This document shows positions 9,017-17,298 of a DNA stretch of 64,000 nt, one piece after another (within the stretch, counting starts at the first letter, position 1; the number at the start of each line of letters is the position of its first letter). Position numbers and translations under genes: made by a program. Below the pieces are notes generated by a model. The model worked only from the letters and a program-made list of their open reading frames with translations. It had not been told where the DNA came from and searched no databases. Origin of the DNA: CAZOEL01 sp964578835 (lineage in GTDB: Bacteria > Desulfobacterota > Syntrophobacteria > Syntrophobacterales > Syntrophobacteraceae); NCBI GenBank assembly GCA_964578835.1, contig CAZOEL010000002.1, positions 62,001 through 126,000 of the forward strand. The letters run 5' to 3'.

Positions 9017-10711
9017 GTGCTCAAGGAGCTAATTGTACACAACTTTGCAATCATCAGGCATTTGGAGATACCGTTCCGAGCCGGTTTGAACATCATTTCG
9101 GGGGAAACCGGGGCGGGAAAATCCATTTTGGTGGGAGCGGTCAACCTGATCCTCGGGAGTAGAGCCTCCCAGGAGATGATCCGAACGGGCTCAAGCGAAG
9201 CAATGGTTGAGGCTGTCTTTCCCCTCTCCAGGGATAGCAGCGTGCATGAGCAGCTCCGGCAGTGGGAGCTCGATTGCGAAGGGGAGCTTCTCATAAGAAG
9301 GAGCATCAACCGGAACGGTCGAAACAGAATATTCATCAACGACCAGCTCGTGAGCCTTCAACAGCTTCAACAGCTCGCGCGCGGGCTCATCTCCATTTCC
9401 GGGCAGCACGAGCATCAGCTTCTGCTGGACTCCACCGTGCACCTCGCTTTGCTGGATATTTTCGGCGACCTGGAGCCGCTTTGCCGCGAAGTATCCCATC
9501 TGCACGGGGAATGGTCCCGGGTTCAGGAGAAGCTTCAAAGGCTTCGGAAGCACAAGAAGGAGCAGACCGAAAGGATAGAGCTCCTTCGCTTTCAGCTTCA
9601 AGAACTGGAATCGGCGAAGCTGCAGCCGGGTGAAGATGATGCTCTGGAGCAGGAGCGAAACCTTCTTGGCCACGCAGCCACTCTTTCCGACGCTTCGGAG
9701 AAGGCTTTAAGAACCCTCTATGCCGGGAGAGGATCGATTCTGGAGCAGCTTGCCGATGTGGAAAAGAATACGGAAGTCCTTGCTCGCATAGATCCAAGCC
9801 AGAAGGTGCTTTCCGCCCATCTCGAACAGATCAGGATCCATGTCGAAGAGTTGAGTCATTCTCTTCAACGCTACTCACAGCGGCTCTCCTTCGATCCCCA
9901 CAGGCTTTCCGCAGTAGAAGAGCGGCTTACCTTCCTTCTGCGCCTGGGGAAGAAGTATGGAGGCAGCGCAGATGCAATGCTCCGTCGCTTGGAGGAGCTT
10001 CGCAAAGAGTTGGCGGGAGATGAGGACGCGAGTCTGCAGGAAGAGCAGTTGGAGCAGGGCCTGGCCGAGCTTCGAAAATCCTACCTCGAGCGAGCGAAGC
10101 ATCTTTCGCTCAAAAGGCATGATGCTGCGGCTCAGCTTTCAACGGAGGTTGAAAGAGCGCTTGCTTCGCTCGATATGGGCAGGGCCCGGTTTGCAGTCTC
10201 TTTTGGGGAAAAAGAGGATGCGGATTCGGCGGCTAAAGAGGGGCCGTTCAGCCCTTCGGGAATAGACCATGTGGAATTCCTGCTTTCGGCGAATCCCGGC
10301 GAAGATCTCAAATCGCTCGCCCGGGTTGCTTCGGGCGGTGAGCTATCCCGCATACTGCTGGCTCTGAAGAGTCTTCTGAGCCGAAAAGGAGACGCCGAGA
10401 CCTTGATCTTCGACGAGGTCGATACGGGAATAGGCGGCCGCACCGCGGAATTGGTCGGTCTGCAATTGAAGAAGCTGGCGGACAGGCATCAAGTCATTTG
10501 CATCACACACCTGCCCCAAATTGCCTGCTATGGGGAGCATCACTACCGGGTGGCCAAAGAGACGGTCGAGCATGAAACCTATACGGATATACGCGCTCTC
10601 TCCTCGAAGGAGCGGATTGAGGAGCTCTCGCGGATGCTTGGAGGAATATCCGTTTCCGACAAGGCTCGAGCCCATGCCCGAGAGCTCCTGCAGCGCGCAA
10701 AGACCGTTTGA
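9017..10711 (+). CDS. recN: DNA repair protein RecN
   Basis: 564 aa, a usual RecN length (about 550-570). It is an SMC-like ATPase acting in recombinational repair of double-strand breaks. The Walker A motif GETGAGKS is at residues 29-36, a long coiled-coil centre is rich in Leu, Glu and Arg, and the C-terminal lobe carries the ABC signature VASGGELSRILLALK and the Walker B segment FDEVDTGIGG. The ending CITHLPQIACYG is typical of the family. Start is GTG 9017 behind GGGGGTGA. It is a single gene, convergent with the next one, with 26 bp between the stop codons and no visible terminator hairpin. Confidence 0.96.
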   Translation: MLKELIVHNFAIIRHLEIPFRAGLNIISGETGAGKSILVGAVNLILGSRASQEMIRTGSSEAMVEAVFPLSRDSSVHEQLRQWELDCEGELLIRRSINRNGRNRIFINDQLVSLQQLQQLARGLISISGQHEHQLLLDSTVHLALLDIFGDLEPLCREVSHLHGEWSRVQEKLQRLRKHKKEQTERIELLRFQLQELESAKLQPGEDDALEQERNLLGHAATLSDASEKALRTLYAGRGSILEQLADVEKNTEVLARIDPSQKVLSAHLEQIRIHVEELSHSLQRYSQRLSFDPHRLSAVEERLTFLLRLGKKYGGSADAMLRRLEELRKELAGDEDASLQEEQLEQGLAELRKSYLERAKHLSLKRHDAAAQLSTEVERALASLDMGRARFAVSFGEKEDADSAAKEGPFSPSGIDHVEFLLSANPGEDLKSLARVASGGELSRILLALKSLLSRKGDAETLIFDEVDTGIGGRTAELVGLQLKKLADRHQVICITHLPQIACYGEHHYRVAKETVEHETYTDIRALSSKERIEELSRMLGGISVSDKARAHARELLQRAKTV

Positions 10712-10737
10712 TGCGGCAAGAATCGGTTTACCAGCGC

Positions 10738-11523
10738 CTACAGCAAGCCTTCCCGGTCGAGCTTCGCCAGTTCCTCGTATATATCCATTCCGACCTGCCG
10801 GAACCCTTCAAGGCCATAGGCCATATTGGCCTCGATGACGTAGTATCTTCCTTCGTGAAGGCAGATATCCAGGCCAACCTCATCGAAGCGGCACCGCCGG
10901 ACCACGTCCTTTGCAAACTCTAGAGCTTCATCGGGGACGCCTTCGTAGGAGATGCTGCCGCCCCGGGAAACATTGTTCCGAAATTCGCCGGGATTTGAGA
11001 TCCGCCAATAGGCGTGCGCGACATGGCCCGCCAGCAACACAACCCGCAGATCTCGGTCTATGGGGAGATATTCCTGTATGTACGCGGGACGATGCTTATC
11101 GAGGTATTGGAGTAAGTCGGATTCTGTCTCGATAAGACGAACTCCAAGACCTTTGGATGAGCCCACCGGAGTCTTGGCTATGAAAGGGTAGGGGAAGTCT
11201 CGGCGGATGCGCTCGAATCGATTGCGGCCGTAATAGAGCTTTGTTCTGGGATGTGAGATCCCCAGGAGCTGAAAAAGATTTGTCTGCTTGGTTTTGTTGC
11301 CCATGAAAGCGTAGTAGCTTCGGGGAAAAGCGCTCTTGCCGAGAGAAAGCGCCAGATCCTCATAGAGTGAGCTTGGATAAAAGATCTTCGTCGCTCTGCG
11401 AATATCGTCCATGGCTTCGCATGAGTAATCGTTCCAGTTAGCGAAAACGCCCAGGCAGCGAAAAGAAGGGCAGCGCCGCAGGCGCTTGCCGAGAGATATG
11501 CGCTTTTCTAATTCATTAACCAT
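10738..11523 (-). CDS. RimK-like ATP-grasp enzyme, substrate unknown
   Basis: 261 aa. ATP-grasp enzymes join a carboxylate to an amine or thiol through an acylphosphate. Visible elements are PFIAKTPVGSSKGLGV (nucleotide loop), YIQEYLP, RDLRVVLLAGHVAHAYWR and the metal-binding ending GLDICLHEGRYYVIEANMAYG with the E-x-N pair. It is shorter than RimK (about 300 aa) and lacks obvious substrate-domain landmarks, so it could be a ligase for a peptide, cofactor or cell-wall piece. The frame extends to a TTG at 11544, but the ATG at 11523 has GAGGG directly upstream. It has no operon partner to hint at a substrate. Confidence 0.75.
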   Translation of the reverse strand: MVNELEKRISLGKRLRRCPSFRCLGVFANWNDYSCEAMDDIRRATKIFYPSSLYEDLALSLGKSAFPRSYYAFMGNKTKQTNLFQLLGISHPRTKLYYGRNRFERIRRDFPYPFIAKTPVGSSKGLGVRLIETESDLLQYLDKHRPAYIQEYLPIDRDLRVVLLAGHVAHAYWRISNPGEFRNNVSRGGSISYEGVPDEALEFAKDVVRRCRFDEVGLDICLHEGRYYVIEANMAYGLEGFRQVGMDIYEELAKLDREGLL

Positions 11524-11652
11524 ATTTTCCCTCGTTGTCTCCAATCCATATCCTCTCCATTGGATGGCGGAAATCCTGTGAAGCGTGGAAATCTTTCATA
11601 TCAGGAAAGGTTTTTGAGGTAAAATATTCTTTGCGACCACCGATCCTTGGCG

Positions 11653-11707
11653 CTAGTGAACCGTCAACATCGTCTCTTCCGGTGGGTGCAGGCCCCCTCT
11701 CCCTCAG
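11653..11707 (+). repeat. MITE-like repeat family 1, left-end fragment
   Basis: It matches the left part of the full copies at 11856-12050 and 46156-46262: CTAGTG..CCGTCAAC, TCTTCCGGTGG, then GGCCCCCTCTCCCT. It ends after CCCTCAG, with no right terminal repeat, so it is truncated. Confidence 0.7.
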
Positions 11708-11765
11708 CTGACAATGATACACACATGCCCCCAAGGTGCGGGATGTTGTTGGGCCAGCCACTTAT

Positions 11766-11837
11766 CGTCCTTCCGGCGAAAGCCGGAATCCAGAGGTTCT
11801 GTGCGGTTTCTGGACCCCGGCTTCCGCCGGGGCGACG
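11766..11837. repeat. Palindromic repeat family 2 (GGAATCCAG type)
   Basis: Inverted arms: CGTCCTTCCGGCGAAAGCCG plus GAATCCAG on the left, CTGGACCCCGGCTTCCGCCG plus GGGCGACG on the right. It shares its plan (CGTC at one end, GGAATCCAG and CTGGA inside, GACG at the other end) with 14167-14245. It sits exactly between two copies of family 1. Confidence 0.75.
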
Positions 11838-11855
11838 GTGAGCTCACAGGCGCTA

Positions 11856-12050
11856 CTAGTGGGCCGTCAACACCGTCTCTTCCGGTGGAAGCGGGCCCCC
11901 TCTCCCTCAGGGAGAGGGTCGGGGTAAGGGAAGTATTCTTTAGAAATTGAGGGAAGTATTCTTTTAAAAGAGGATCTCCCCTCACCCTGCTTCTCCCTGA
12001 TGGAGAGGGAAAAAACGCAACCGGAAAATTCAAAGTTGACGGTCCACCAG
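11856..12050 (+). repeat. MITE-like repeat family 1, complete copy
   Basis: 195 bp bounded by imperfect terminal inverted repeats, CTAGTGGGCCGTCAAC on the left and GTTGACGGTCCACCAG on the right. Inside are GGCCCCCTCTCCCT and its inverted counterpart AGGGAGAGGG, plus a partly duplicated GGGAAGTATTCTTT stretch. It carries no ORF, so a transposase would have to act in trans. It lies in the 610-bp gap between the ATP-grasp gene and the LUD gene; that gap holds only repeats. Confidence 0.75.
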
Positions 12051-12133
12051 TTTTTACGCGAGCTTTTAGCGGAGGCATTCTGCCTGCGCCCGAGAGAAAG
12101 CTATTAAGCATATATCTTCAAAGGAGAAACGGC

Positions 12134-12778
12134 ATGGATAGTCATCAGATTGCATGGAACGAAAAGGTGGCCGGAAAGATCATCGAACAGCTGGAGAAAA
12201 GACGCATGGAAGGGAGCTACGCCTCCAGCGCGGTACAGGCCAGGGACGAAGTCCTTGCGATGATTCCCGATGGGGCTGTTGTTTACCGTTGCGGTTCGAT
12301 GACGGCCACGGGGATTGGCTTGTGGGACAAAATTCCTGAAAAGCCCGGAGTGAAAATTATCGATCCCTACAGACCGGAATATTCTATGGAAGAGGCTATG
12401 GAGCAAAGACGGCAGGGCTTGCTCGCTGACGTGATGATTGCAAGCTCAAATGCGATCACGCTGGATGGAAAACTGGTCAACCTCGATGGAGGCGGGAACC
12501 GCATAGCGGCTATGACTTTTGGACCGAAAAAGGTCATTCTCGTTGTTGGAATGAACAAAGTTGCTCCCGATCTGGAATCCGCCATGGCCAGAGTGAAGCA
12601 TTACGCCGCGCCGGTAAACGTCATGCGCATAGGCTACAAGAATCCTTGTGCAGAGACCGGCTTGTGCAGCGATTGCAGATCGCCGCAACGCATATGCAAC
12701 ATGTGGAGCATCATCGAAGGACAGATGTCGAAGGGACGCATTCATGTGAAGCTCGTCGGAGAGAACCTGGGATATTGA
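12134..12778 (+). CDS. LUD-domain protein (LutC/YkgG-like, DUF162)
   Basis: 214 aa. The family includes LutC/LldG, part of the LutABC L-lactate oxidation complex, and many stand-alone proteins of unknown role. The fold is suggested by GAVVYRCGSMTATGIGLWDKI, LLADVMIASSNAITLDGKLVNLDGGGNRIAAMTFGPKKVILVVG and the NK.. segment after it. A C-terminal cysteine group (C653-type spacing: NPCAETGLCSDC, then RICN) is notable and could bind a metal or Fe-S centre. AAAGGAG precedes the ATG. No lutA or lutB lies beside it, so a lactate role is not supported by context. Confidence 0.8.
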   Translation: MDSHQIAWNEKVAGKIIEQLEKRRMEGSYASSAVQARDEVLAMIPDGAVVYRCGSMTATGIGLWDKIPEKPGVKIIDPYRPEYSMEEAMEQRRQGLLADVMIASSNAITLDGKLVNLDGGGNRIAAMTFGPKKVILVVGMNKVAPDLESAMARVKHYAAPVNVMRIGYKNPCAETGLCSDCRSPQRICNMWSIIEGQMSKGRIHVKLVGENLGY

Positions 12779-12800
12779 AGCTCTGACGCCAAAATGCGAC

Positions 12801-12821
12801 GGAGGCCCTGTTAGGGCCTCC
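12801..12821 (+). terminator. Hairpin after the LUD gene
   Basis: A perfect 8-bp stem, GGAGGCCC and GGGCCTCC, around TGTTA, 22 bp after the stop codon. No strong T-run follows, so it is a terminator-like hairpin only. Confidence 0.55.
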
Positions 12822-12947
12822 GCGCGTATATCTTGAGCTGTGTGGTCGGCGCCAGTCAAACCAAAGGGTCTTATCGGCGCAGCTCTCTTCAATGACTTTT
12901 CAAATGACGTTAGAAGGGAGTAGAGGCATCGCATCCTCTAAACGGGG

Positions 12948-13835
12948 CTATTCATCCTCTTTTTCGTCATCATCATCATCGTCATTTCTATCTTTGTCTT
13001 TGTCATCATCGTCTTTGTCGTCGTTCTTTCCCTTATTGTCATCATCATCATCATCCGAGTCGTCTTCCATCAGCCCCTCTTCGCTCATCATTTTATGACC
13101 GCCAACGGCGACAAATTTCCCGTTCTCATCGGTGACCATGGGAGTGGGCGCAACGCATGAGGATCCCGCAAAATCCATTTTGCCTTTGAAATGGCCGTTT
13201 CCTTTATCATCCAGTTTGAAGCTGCCCGGGCCGGAGTTGTCGACATCGCCATCTTCATCCATCGCCATGAACGCTCCGGAATCCATGCAAGCTACTCCCG
13301 CATGAAAATTCTTGCCTCCTACCGGCTGACCGTCTTCAGCTTGAAGCCCCTTCACCGCCATCTCAAAATTCATATTCCTGTCGAGGAAAGCATTGCCGCC
13401 CTTTACTTTCATAGGAGTATCCGCTCCCTGGACGCCATTCACTTCAGCTCCAAACTGGTTATTTCCAACCATGTGGTTGAACTCGAAAGCCCTGTCTTGC
13501 TTGTTGGCTTTCTTGGCTGCCCCTTTGGCCTGCTTGCGATCGCCGGCTTTCTTTTTGAATCCCGCTTCTGCGTCGTCCAAACTCGCTTTGGGACGCACAT
13601 TGTCAAAGCGGACCGCGGCTCCTGCAGCGTTGTTGCGATTTCCGAATCCCAAGGCGCTGATGTCGTTGACAAAAGTCTTGCCCTGCGCCTTTGCTTCCTG
13701 TCTCCTTGCTGGGTTGTCCTCGAAAGCCTGTTTATTGAGTCCTGTTGTCTGTGCTGTTGCATCCTGGCTCGAAGCCAGAAGAAATGGAGCGCCTAGAAAG
13801 AGAAACAATGACATTATAAGGGTAAATCTTTTCAT
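12948..13835 (-). CDS. Secreted protein with poly-aspartate tail, unknown function
   Basis: 295 aa, not recognised. A signal peptide (MKRFTLIMSLFLFLGAPFLL, cleavage probably near ATAQ) is followed by a basic, Ala/Lys-rich part (about residues 85-115, FKKKAGDRKQAKGAAKKANK), then a Gly/Asn-rich middle with FEFNHMVGNNQFGAEVNG. DEDGDVDNSGPGSF and DDKGNGHFKG resemble Ca-binding turns. The last ~40 residues are almost only Asp, Glu and Lys with runs of five to six Asp. One pair of cysteines is in the mature part. GAGAGGAT lies ahead of the ATG. A cation-binding extracellular protein is an inference from composition only. Confidence 0.7.
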   Translation of the reverse strand: MKRFTLIMSLFLFLGAPFLLASSQDATAQTTGLNKQAFEDNPARRQEAKAQGKTFVNDISALGFGNRNNAAGAAVRFDNVRPKASLDDAEAGFKKKAGDRKQAKGAAKKANKQDRAFEFNHMVGNNQFGAEVNGVQGADTPMKVKGGNAFLDRNMNFEMAVKGLQAEDGQPVGGKNFHAGVACMDSGAFMAMDEDGDVDNSGPGSFKLDDKGNGHFKGKMDFAGSSCVAPTPMVTDENGKFVAVGGHKMMSEEGLMEDDSDDDDDDNKGKNDDKDDDDKDKDRNDDDDDDEKEDE

Positions 13836-14588
13836 TTTCTTTATCCTCTCTCTAATCTCAGAGACCCAGATGCAGGCGGGTCTATTGAATGCGAAATACG
13901 GAATAAGCCTTATCGCTCGGAGAATCTAGTTTTTGATCGACTGAGCCCATCTTATTCAATCAATCCTCTTCTCGGCTTCAATATTGAGCTTCTCCTCAGA
14001 GAATCACTCTTATGGATGAAAGGTAATCCTTGCTAAGAGGAATGCAACGGAGCGGATTGAATCTTTCTTTCGTAAGAAATCGATCTTAGGTGATTTCAGG
14101 GGAATAACTTACCGACTGCCGTATCTTGTAATGCGCTTCTGATTGCCATTCCCGCATCACATCGTTCGTCATTCCCCCATGCTCCTGGCGGGAATCCAGT
14201 CCAGCACAAAACCTGGATTCCCGCCAGGAGCATGCGGGAATGACGATGGTGAGCGCTGGTAAGAGCAATTGAGGAAATCACCTTAAATGCTATATCCTTA
14301 AGAGTCGGCGCAAAATGAGGGGCTCATTGTCTGGGGCAGATTCGGGCGGCATAAGATGGCCAAGGTTGACACCAAGTCTCTTATTCTTACCATCTTACTT
14401 AGATGTAAACACAATTCTTGAAACTCAAATAGCCTCGGTTAGATCTCATGCTTCAGACTGCGAAGCTGCATTGCTCCTTAGGGGGCCGAAGGACGCCTTT
14501 TGTCAAACAGGCTTAGGCGTCGAGTCGGGGCTGAGACATTCCGATGTTCAAGGTAAACGGTTAGATTGAGAGAACTGGAGGTTATAGA
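13836..14588. other. Long intergenic region
   Basis: 753 bp between two divergent exported-protein genes. Apart from the family 2 repeat at 14167-14245 no gene or RNA motif was recognised. It presumably contains both promoters. Confidence 0.4.
14167..14245. repeat. Palindromic repeat family 2, second copy
   Basis: Near-perfect inverted arms of about 33 nt: CGTCATTCCC..TGCTCCTGGCGGGAATCCAG on the left and its complement on the right (CTGGATTCCCGCCAGGAGCA, GCGGGAATGACG), with a short loop TCCAGCACAAAAC. It could fold into one long hairpin. Confidence 0.8.
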
Positions 14589-15062
14589 ATGACACGTATT
14601 TTGGCTCTTGCGATTGCAGTTGGCTTCGCGTTTTTTGCAGCGCAGGCTCAGGCTGATGTTGACAGCCCGGGAACAACAAACCAATCAATCCTGCTGGCTG
14701 CAGCGGATAGTGGAACAGGCGGAGCGGCCGGCAGTAGCAATATGGGTTCGGATAGAGCCGCCGGTCAAAGTGATATGGACAGGGATATGAGGTCAGGTGG
14801 AACCGCTGGCGCTGGTGACCTTGAGGCAGACAGAACCGGCAGGGCGAACGGAGACTTTGGAACGGATACGAGTCCGGGAACGACCAGCGGGATGGGTGCG
14901 GCTGACCGCAACACGGGAATGGGCGGCGCTACCGATGGTAACATGGGAACAACAGGCGGCGCTGACAGTGGCGCTTCCGGCGCGACCGGCGGCAGCGCCG
15001 GCATGAGCGGAGCCAATCCCGGCGCATCAGGAGCTGGAAGCGGCGCTGGCGCGGGCCGATAG
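14589..15062 (+). CDS. Exported Gly/Asp/Ala-rich low-complexity protein
   Basis: 157 aa, not recognised. A signal peptide (MTRILALAIAVGFAFFAAQAQA, predicted cut AQA-D) is followed by a mature part made of Gly, Ala, Ser, Thr, Asp, Met and Arg, with irregular short repeats such as GADSGASGATGGSAG and SGMGAADRNTGMGG. It has no cysteine in the mature chain and is probably disordered. The ATG is preceded by CTGGAGG at good spacing. Low-complexity composition makes it easy to mistake for noise, but signal peptide plus ribosome-binding site support a real gene. Function not inferred. Confidence 0.65.
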   Translation: MTRILALAIAVGFAFFAAQAQADVDSPGTTNQSILLAAADSGTGGAAGSSNMGSDRAAGQSDMDRDMRSGGTAGAGDLEADRTGRANGDFGTDTSPGTTSGMGAADRNTGMGGATDGNMGTTGGADSGASGATGGSAGMSGANPGASGAGSGAGAGR

Positions 15063-15531
15063 AGCCCTGTCCGGCTCCACCGGCTCCATCTTTGGTCATA
15101 TGGGAATCCCTGGGTAGAGAGATAGGAAAATGGCCTGGACGTAGGGTTGTCGGCCTATGGGAATCCCGACCAATGAACCCGGAGATCATTAATCGATGAA
15201 CCGGGCGACGGTTGTTGACCCGCTCTCCTCGAGGGAGGGCCCAATCCTCGCCTGGCGTTGAATGCTCAGAGTCCTCATGGAGGGCTCTGAGCTTCTCGAT
15301 CCTCTCTTTCTTCTGCTCCTTTCCTGCCCAAAGGCTCAAATCGCAGTCTTGTTTGTCTGCATCAATAATTACTGAGATGAATATTCAGAGGCTCCCCGTG
15401 CAATTCCTCGTGACCTTTTCGATTTGCGGCTGTATTAATTAGCAGTCGAGGCGCTCGAACCTGTTTCGCGCGATCGGTTGTTTCAATATCAAAGTTTGAG
15501 CTTGCACTTTCATGAGGGGGAAACGCTGACA
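15063..15531. other. Intergenic region with one strong hairpin
   Basis: 469 bp. It holds the hairpin at 15264-15292 listed next. A duplicated CTATGGGAATCCC-like phrase (about 15099 and 15156) is the only other structure noticed. Confidence 0.4.
15264..15292 (+). terminator. Terminator-like hairpin
   Basis: GCTCAGAG and CTCTGAGC pair perfectly, with an inner CCTC/GAGG extension. A pyrimidine-rich tract (TTCTCGATCCTCTCTTTC) follows on the plus strand. It is about 200 bp after the Gly-rich gene. Confidence 0.5.
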
Positions 15532-16038
15532 ATGAGGAAGAGTCAAATTTATGTGGGATGTTTTGTCGCCATTCTCACACTGATCTTGGTGGCCTGCGGC
15601 GGATTGGGCGAGTCTTTTGCGGGGGATTGCATGGATTTTCTCGGCAACAAGACATACAGTTGCAGCATTAAAAGGGATGATGGAGCAGTCTTCAAGGAGA
15701 ATTGCTTCCGGTTCTCTTCTCCGGGCGAAGGGCCTGGCGATTTCGATCTTCGTATCGAAAACTCCGAATTCCCTCTTACTTGTGACTGTAAAGCGGCCGG
15801 GAGCTTCAAGTATCCAAGATTCGGCAAATCGGTCTCCTTCCATTGCATAACCAAGCTTTCATCCAGTCCAACCTCGATCCTGTCCTTAGAGGGCAAAGTG
15901 GCCCGAAAAGGTGGAAAAATCAAGGACGGCAACTGGATCAACAACTCTGGAGAAACCCTGGTCTTCGAGTGTGTGGAAGATCCTACCTGCAGCCTCGTGC
16001 CAACGGTTGCCTTTCCTGTGACCGAAGATTCATTCTGA
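15532..16038 (+). CDS. Putative lipoprotein, cysteine-rich, unknown function
   Basis: 168 aa, not recognised. The N terminus MRKSQIYVGCFVAILTLILVACGG is a lipoprotein signal with lipobox LVAC, so the mature protein is probably lipid-anchored. The mature chain has about eight cysteines (for example GDCMDF, YSCSIK, ENCFRF, LTCDCKAAG, FHCIT, FECVEDPTC), which suggests several disulfides and a compact extracytoplasmic domain. The frame is open further upstream to 15478, but ATG 15532 has AGGGGG upstream and puts the lipobox at the right distance. No neighbour explains its role. Confidence 0.7.
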   Translation: MRKSQIYVGCFVAILTLILVACGGLGESFAGDCMDFLGNKTYSCSIKRDDGAVFKENCFRFSSPGEGPGDFDLRIENSEFPLTCDCKAAGSFKYPRFGKSVSFHCITKLSSSPTSILSLEGKVARKGGKIKDGNWINNSGETLVFECVEDPTCSLVPTVAFPVTEDSF

Positions 16039-16166
16039 AAAACTTGCCTGCGGAAAGTTGTAGCCCCTCCCATGCTCTCTTCGACGCAGCCTGTTTTCCT
16101 ATTTTTGGTTGATCAAAGAGAGAGGAACCGGCCGCTCTTGTGAAGACGAGCTTGGGACGGGGAATA

Positions 16167-16589
16167 TCACGCTATGAGATGACTTCCAGGGCGGGGTTCC
16201 TGTGGGGAAGTATGAAGGTTATCCTCCAATGGGCCCAGGAATTTGGATACTGCCGTCAGGAGATCGTTCCAAATAACGGGCTTCGCGAGTATCAAGTCTG
16301 CCTGCTTTTCTATGGGATCTCCATCGCTGAGCCGATCGACCCAGCCGCTGATCACTATGACCGGGATGTTTTGATCTTTCTTTTTTGCTTGCCTGACGAT
16401 ATCCCATCCACTTACTTTGGGCATTATCAAATCAGTCAAGATCAAATCGAACCGGTCTTTTTCGATGAGCTTCAAAGCTTCTTCGCCGTCGGAAGCATCA
16501 GTCACGGAATAGCCCTTTATGATGAGCATCTCTTTGAGAATCTGCCTGACATCTTTATCATCATCTATAACCAATATCTGATACGCCAT
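16167..16589 (-). CDS. Stand-alone response-regulator receiver
   Basis: 140 aa, CheY-like receiver without an output domain. The acidic pocket is D9/D10/D11 (VIDDD), phospho-acceptor D53 (LTDLIMPKVSG), S81 (VISGW) and K103 (AKP). The sequence between strand 4 and strand 5 is longer than in CheY (WVDRLSDGDPIEKQAD), and a Pro-rich tail (SPQEPRPGS) follows. No histidine kinase is adjacent. It lies 700 bp from an MCP on the other strand, so a chemotaxis role is possible but unproven. Confidence 0.88.
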   Translation of the reverse strand: MAYQILVIDDDKDVRQILKEMLIIKGYSVTDASDGEEALKLIEKDRFDLILTDLIMPKVSGWDIVRQAKKKDQNIPVIVISGWVDRLSDGDPIEKQADLILAKPVIWNDLLTAVSKFLGPLEDNLHTSPQEPRPGSHLIA

Positions 16590-17298
16590 CGCTCTCCCTC
16601 ACTCCTTTCAAAATATCCAGGCTGGATCAATGATGTATGCAAAAAAGGCTCCAAATCCAGTCGGCGTTTTTTGGGGGTGAACAAACTATTATGAATGGCC
16701 TAGCTCATGGTTGAGTAGTTTATTCCGGCAGTAAAAGAATGTTAATCAGGTATAGTATGTATTTTGTATTCGATTGCACGGTATTTTGTTCAGAGTATTC
16801 CATTGCGCCAGGAGCGTTCAGAGTCCATTATGATTGGGAAGAGGGCGGTTCTATAGCTCGAGGCAATTGGAATTGCGCGAGACAAGCGCCCGACCGGAGG
16901 TTCTTTATACCGTGAACGGGTGGAATCTGGACTTCCTGCAGGAGCGGCATTCAACCGCGACGAGGCGGACAGAGGCTTCTTTCCGTCCGCCAAAGATTGG
17001 CTGTTAGCTCCGTATCTGTTGGGCGCAAAAAGACGAGCCCACTCTACGAGAGAATTTCGCCTGGTTCAAAATGAGAACTGCTGGCGCACCTTGCTGAGTC
17101 TTGACACCTCTCTTTAGGGATTGTATTGATTCGATTCAAATATCGGTTCGGACAGAAGAATGGCGCGAAGGACCGGATAGAGATGTGAAATCTTCCGCAG
17201 AGGGGGAGCCAGAGCGAAGGGCATCTTGCCATGGCTGCGGCAAACGGTCGGTCGCATAATAATTGGCCATGCTGGACGACAGCCCGGGGAAAGGGATG
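16590..17298. other. Intergenic region upstream of the MCP
   Basis: 709 bp without a supported gene. It contains a repeat fragment (16884-16908) and an AT-rich stretch around 16735-16790. The short open frames here have no ribosome-binding site or recognisable product. Confidence 0.4.
16884..16908. repeat. Orphan end of repeat family 3
   Basis: AAGCGCCCGACCGGAGGTTC plus TTTA matches the left terminal repeat of the element at 22181-22320 with one change. No matching right end was seen nearby, so it is a remnant. Confidence 0.6.

Noticed and set aside
12892..13098. Serine-rich plus-strand frame
   Set aside because: It is the reverse reading of the Asp-codon tail of the minus-strand exported gene (GAT/GAC read backwards gives Ser codons).
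14280..14588. Possible cyclic-di-GMP or other riboswitch before the Gly-rich gene
   Set aside because: The leader was read for GEMM-type conserved blocks; none matched.
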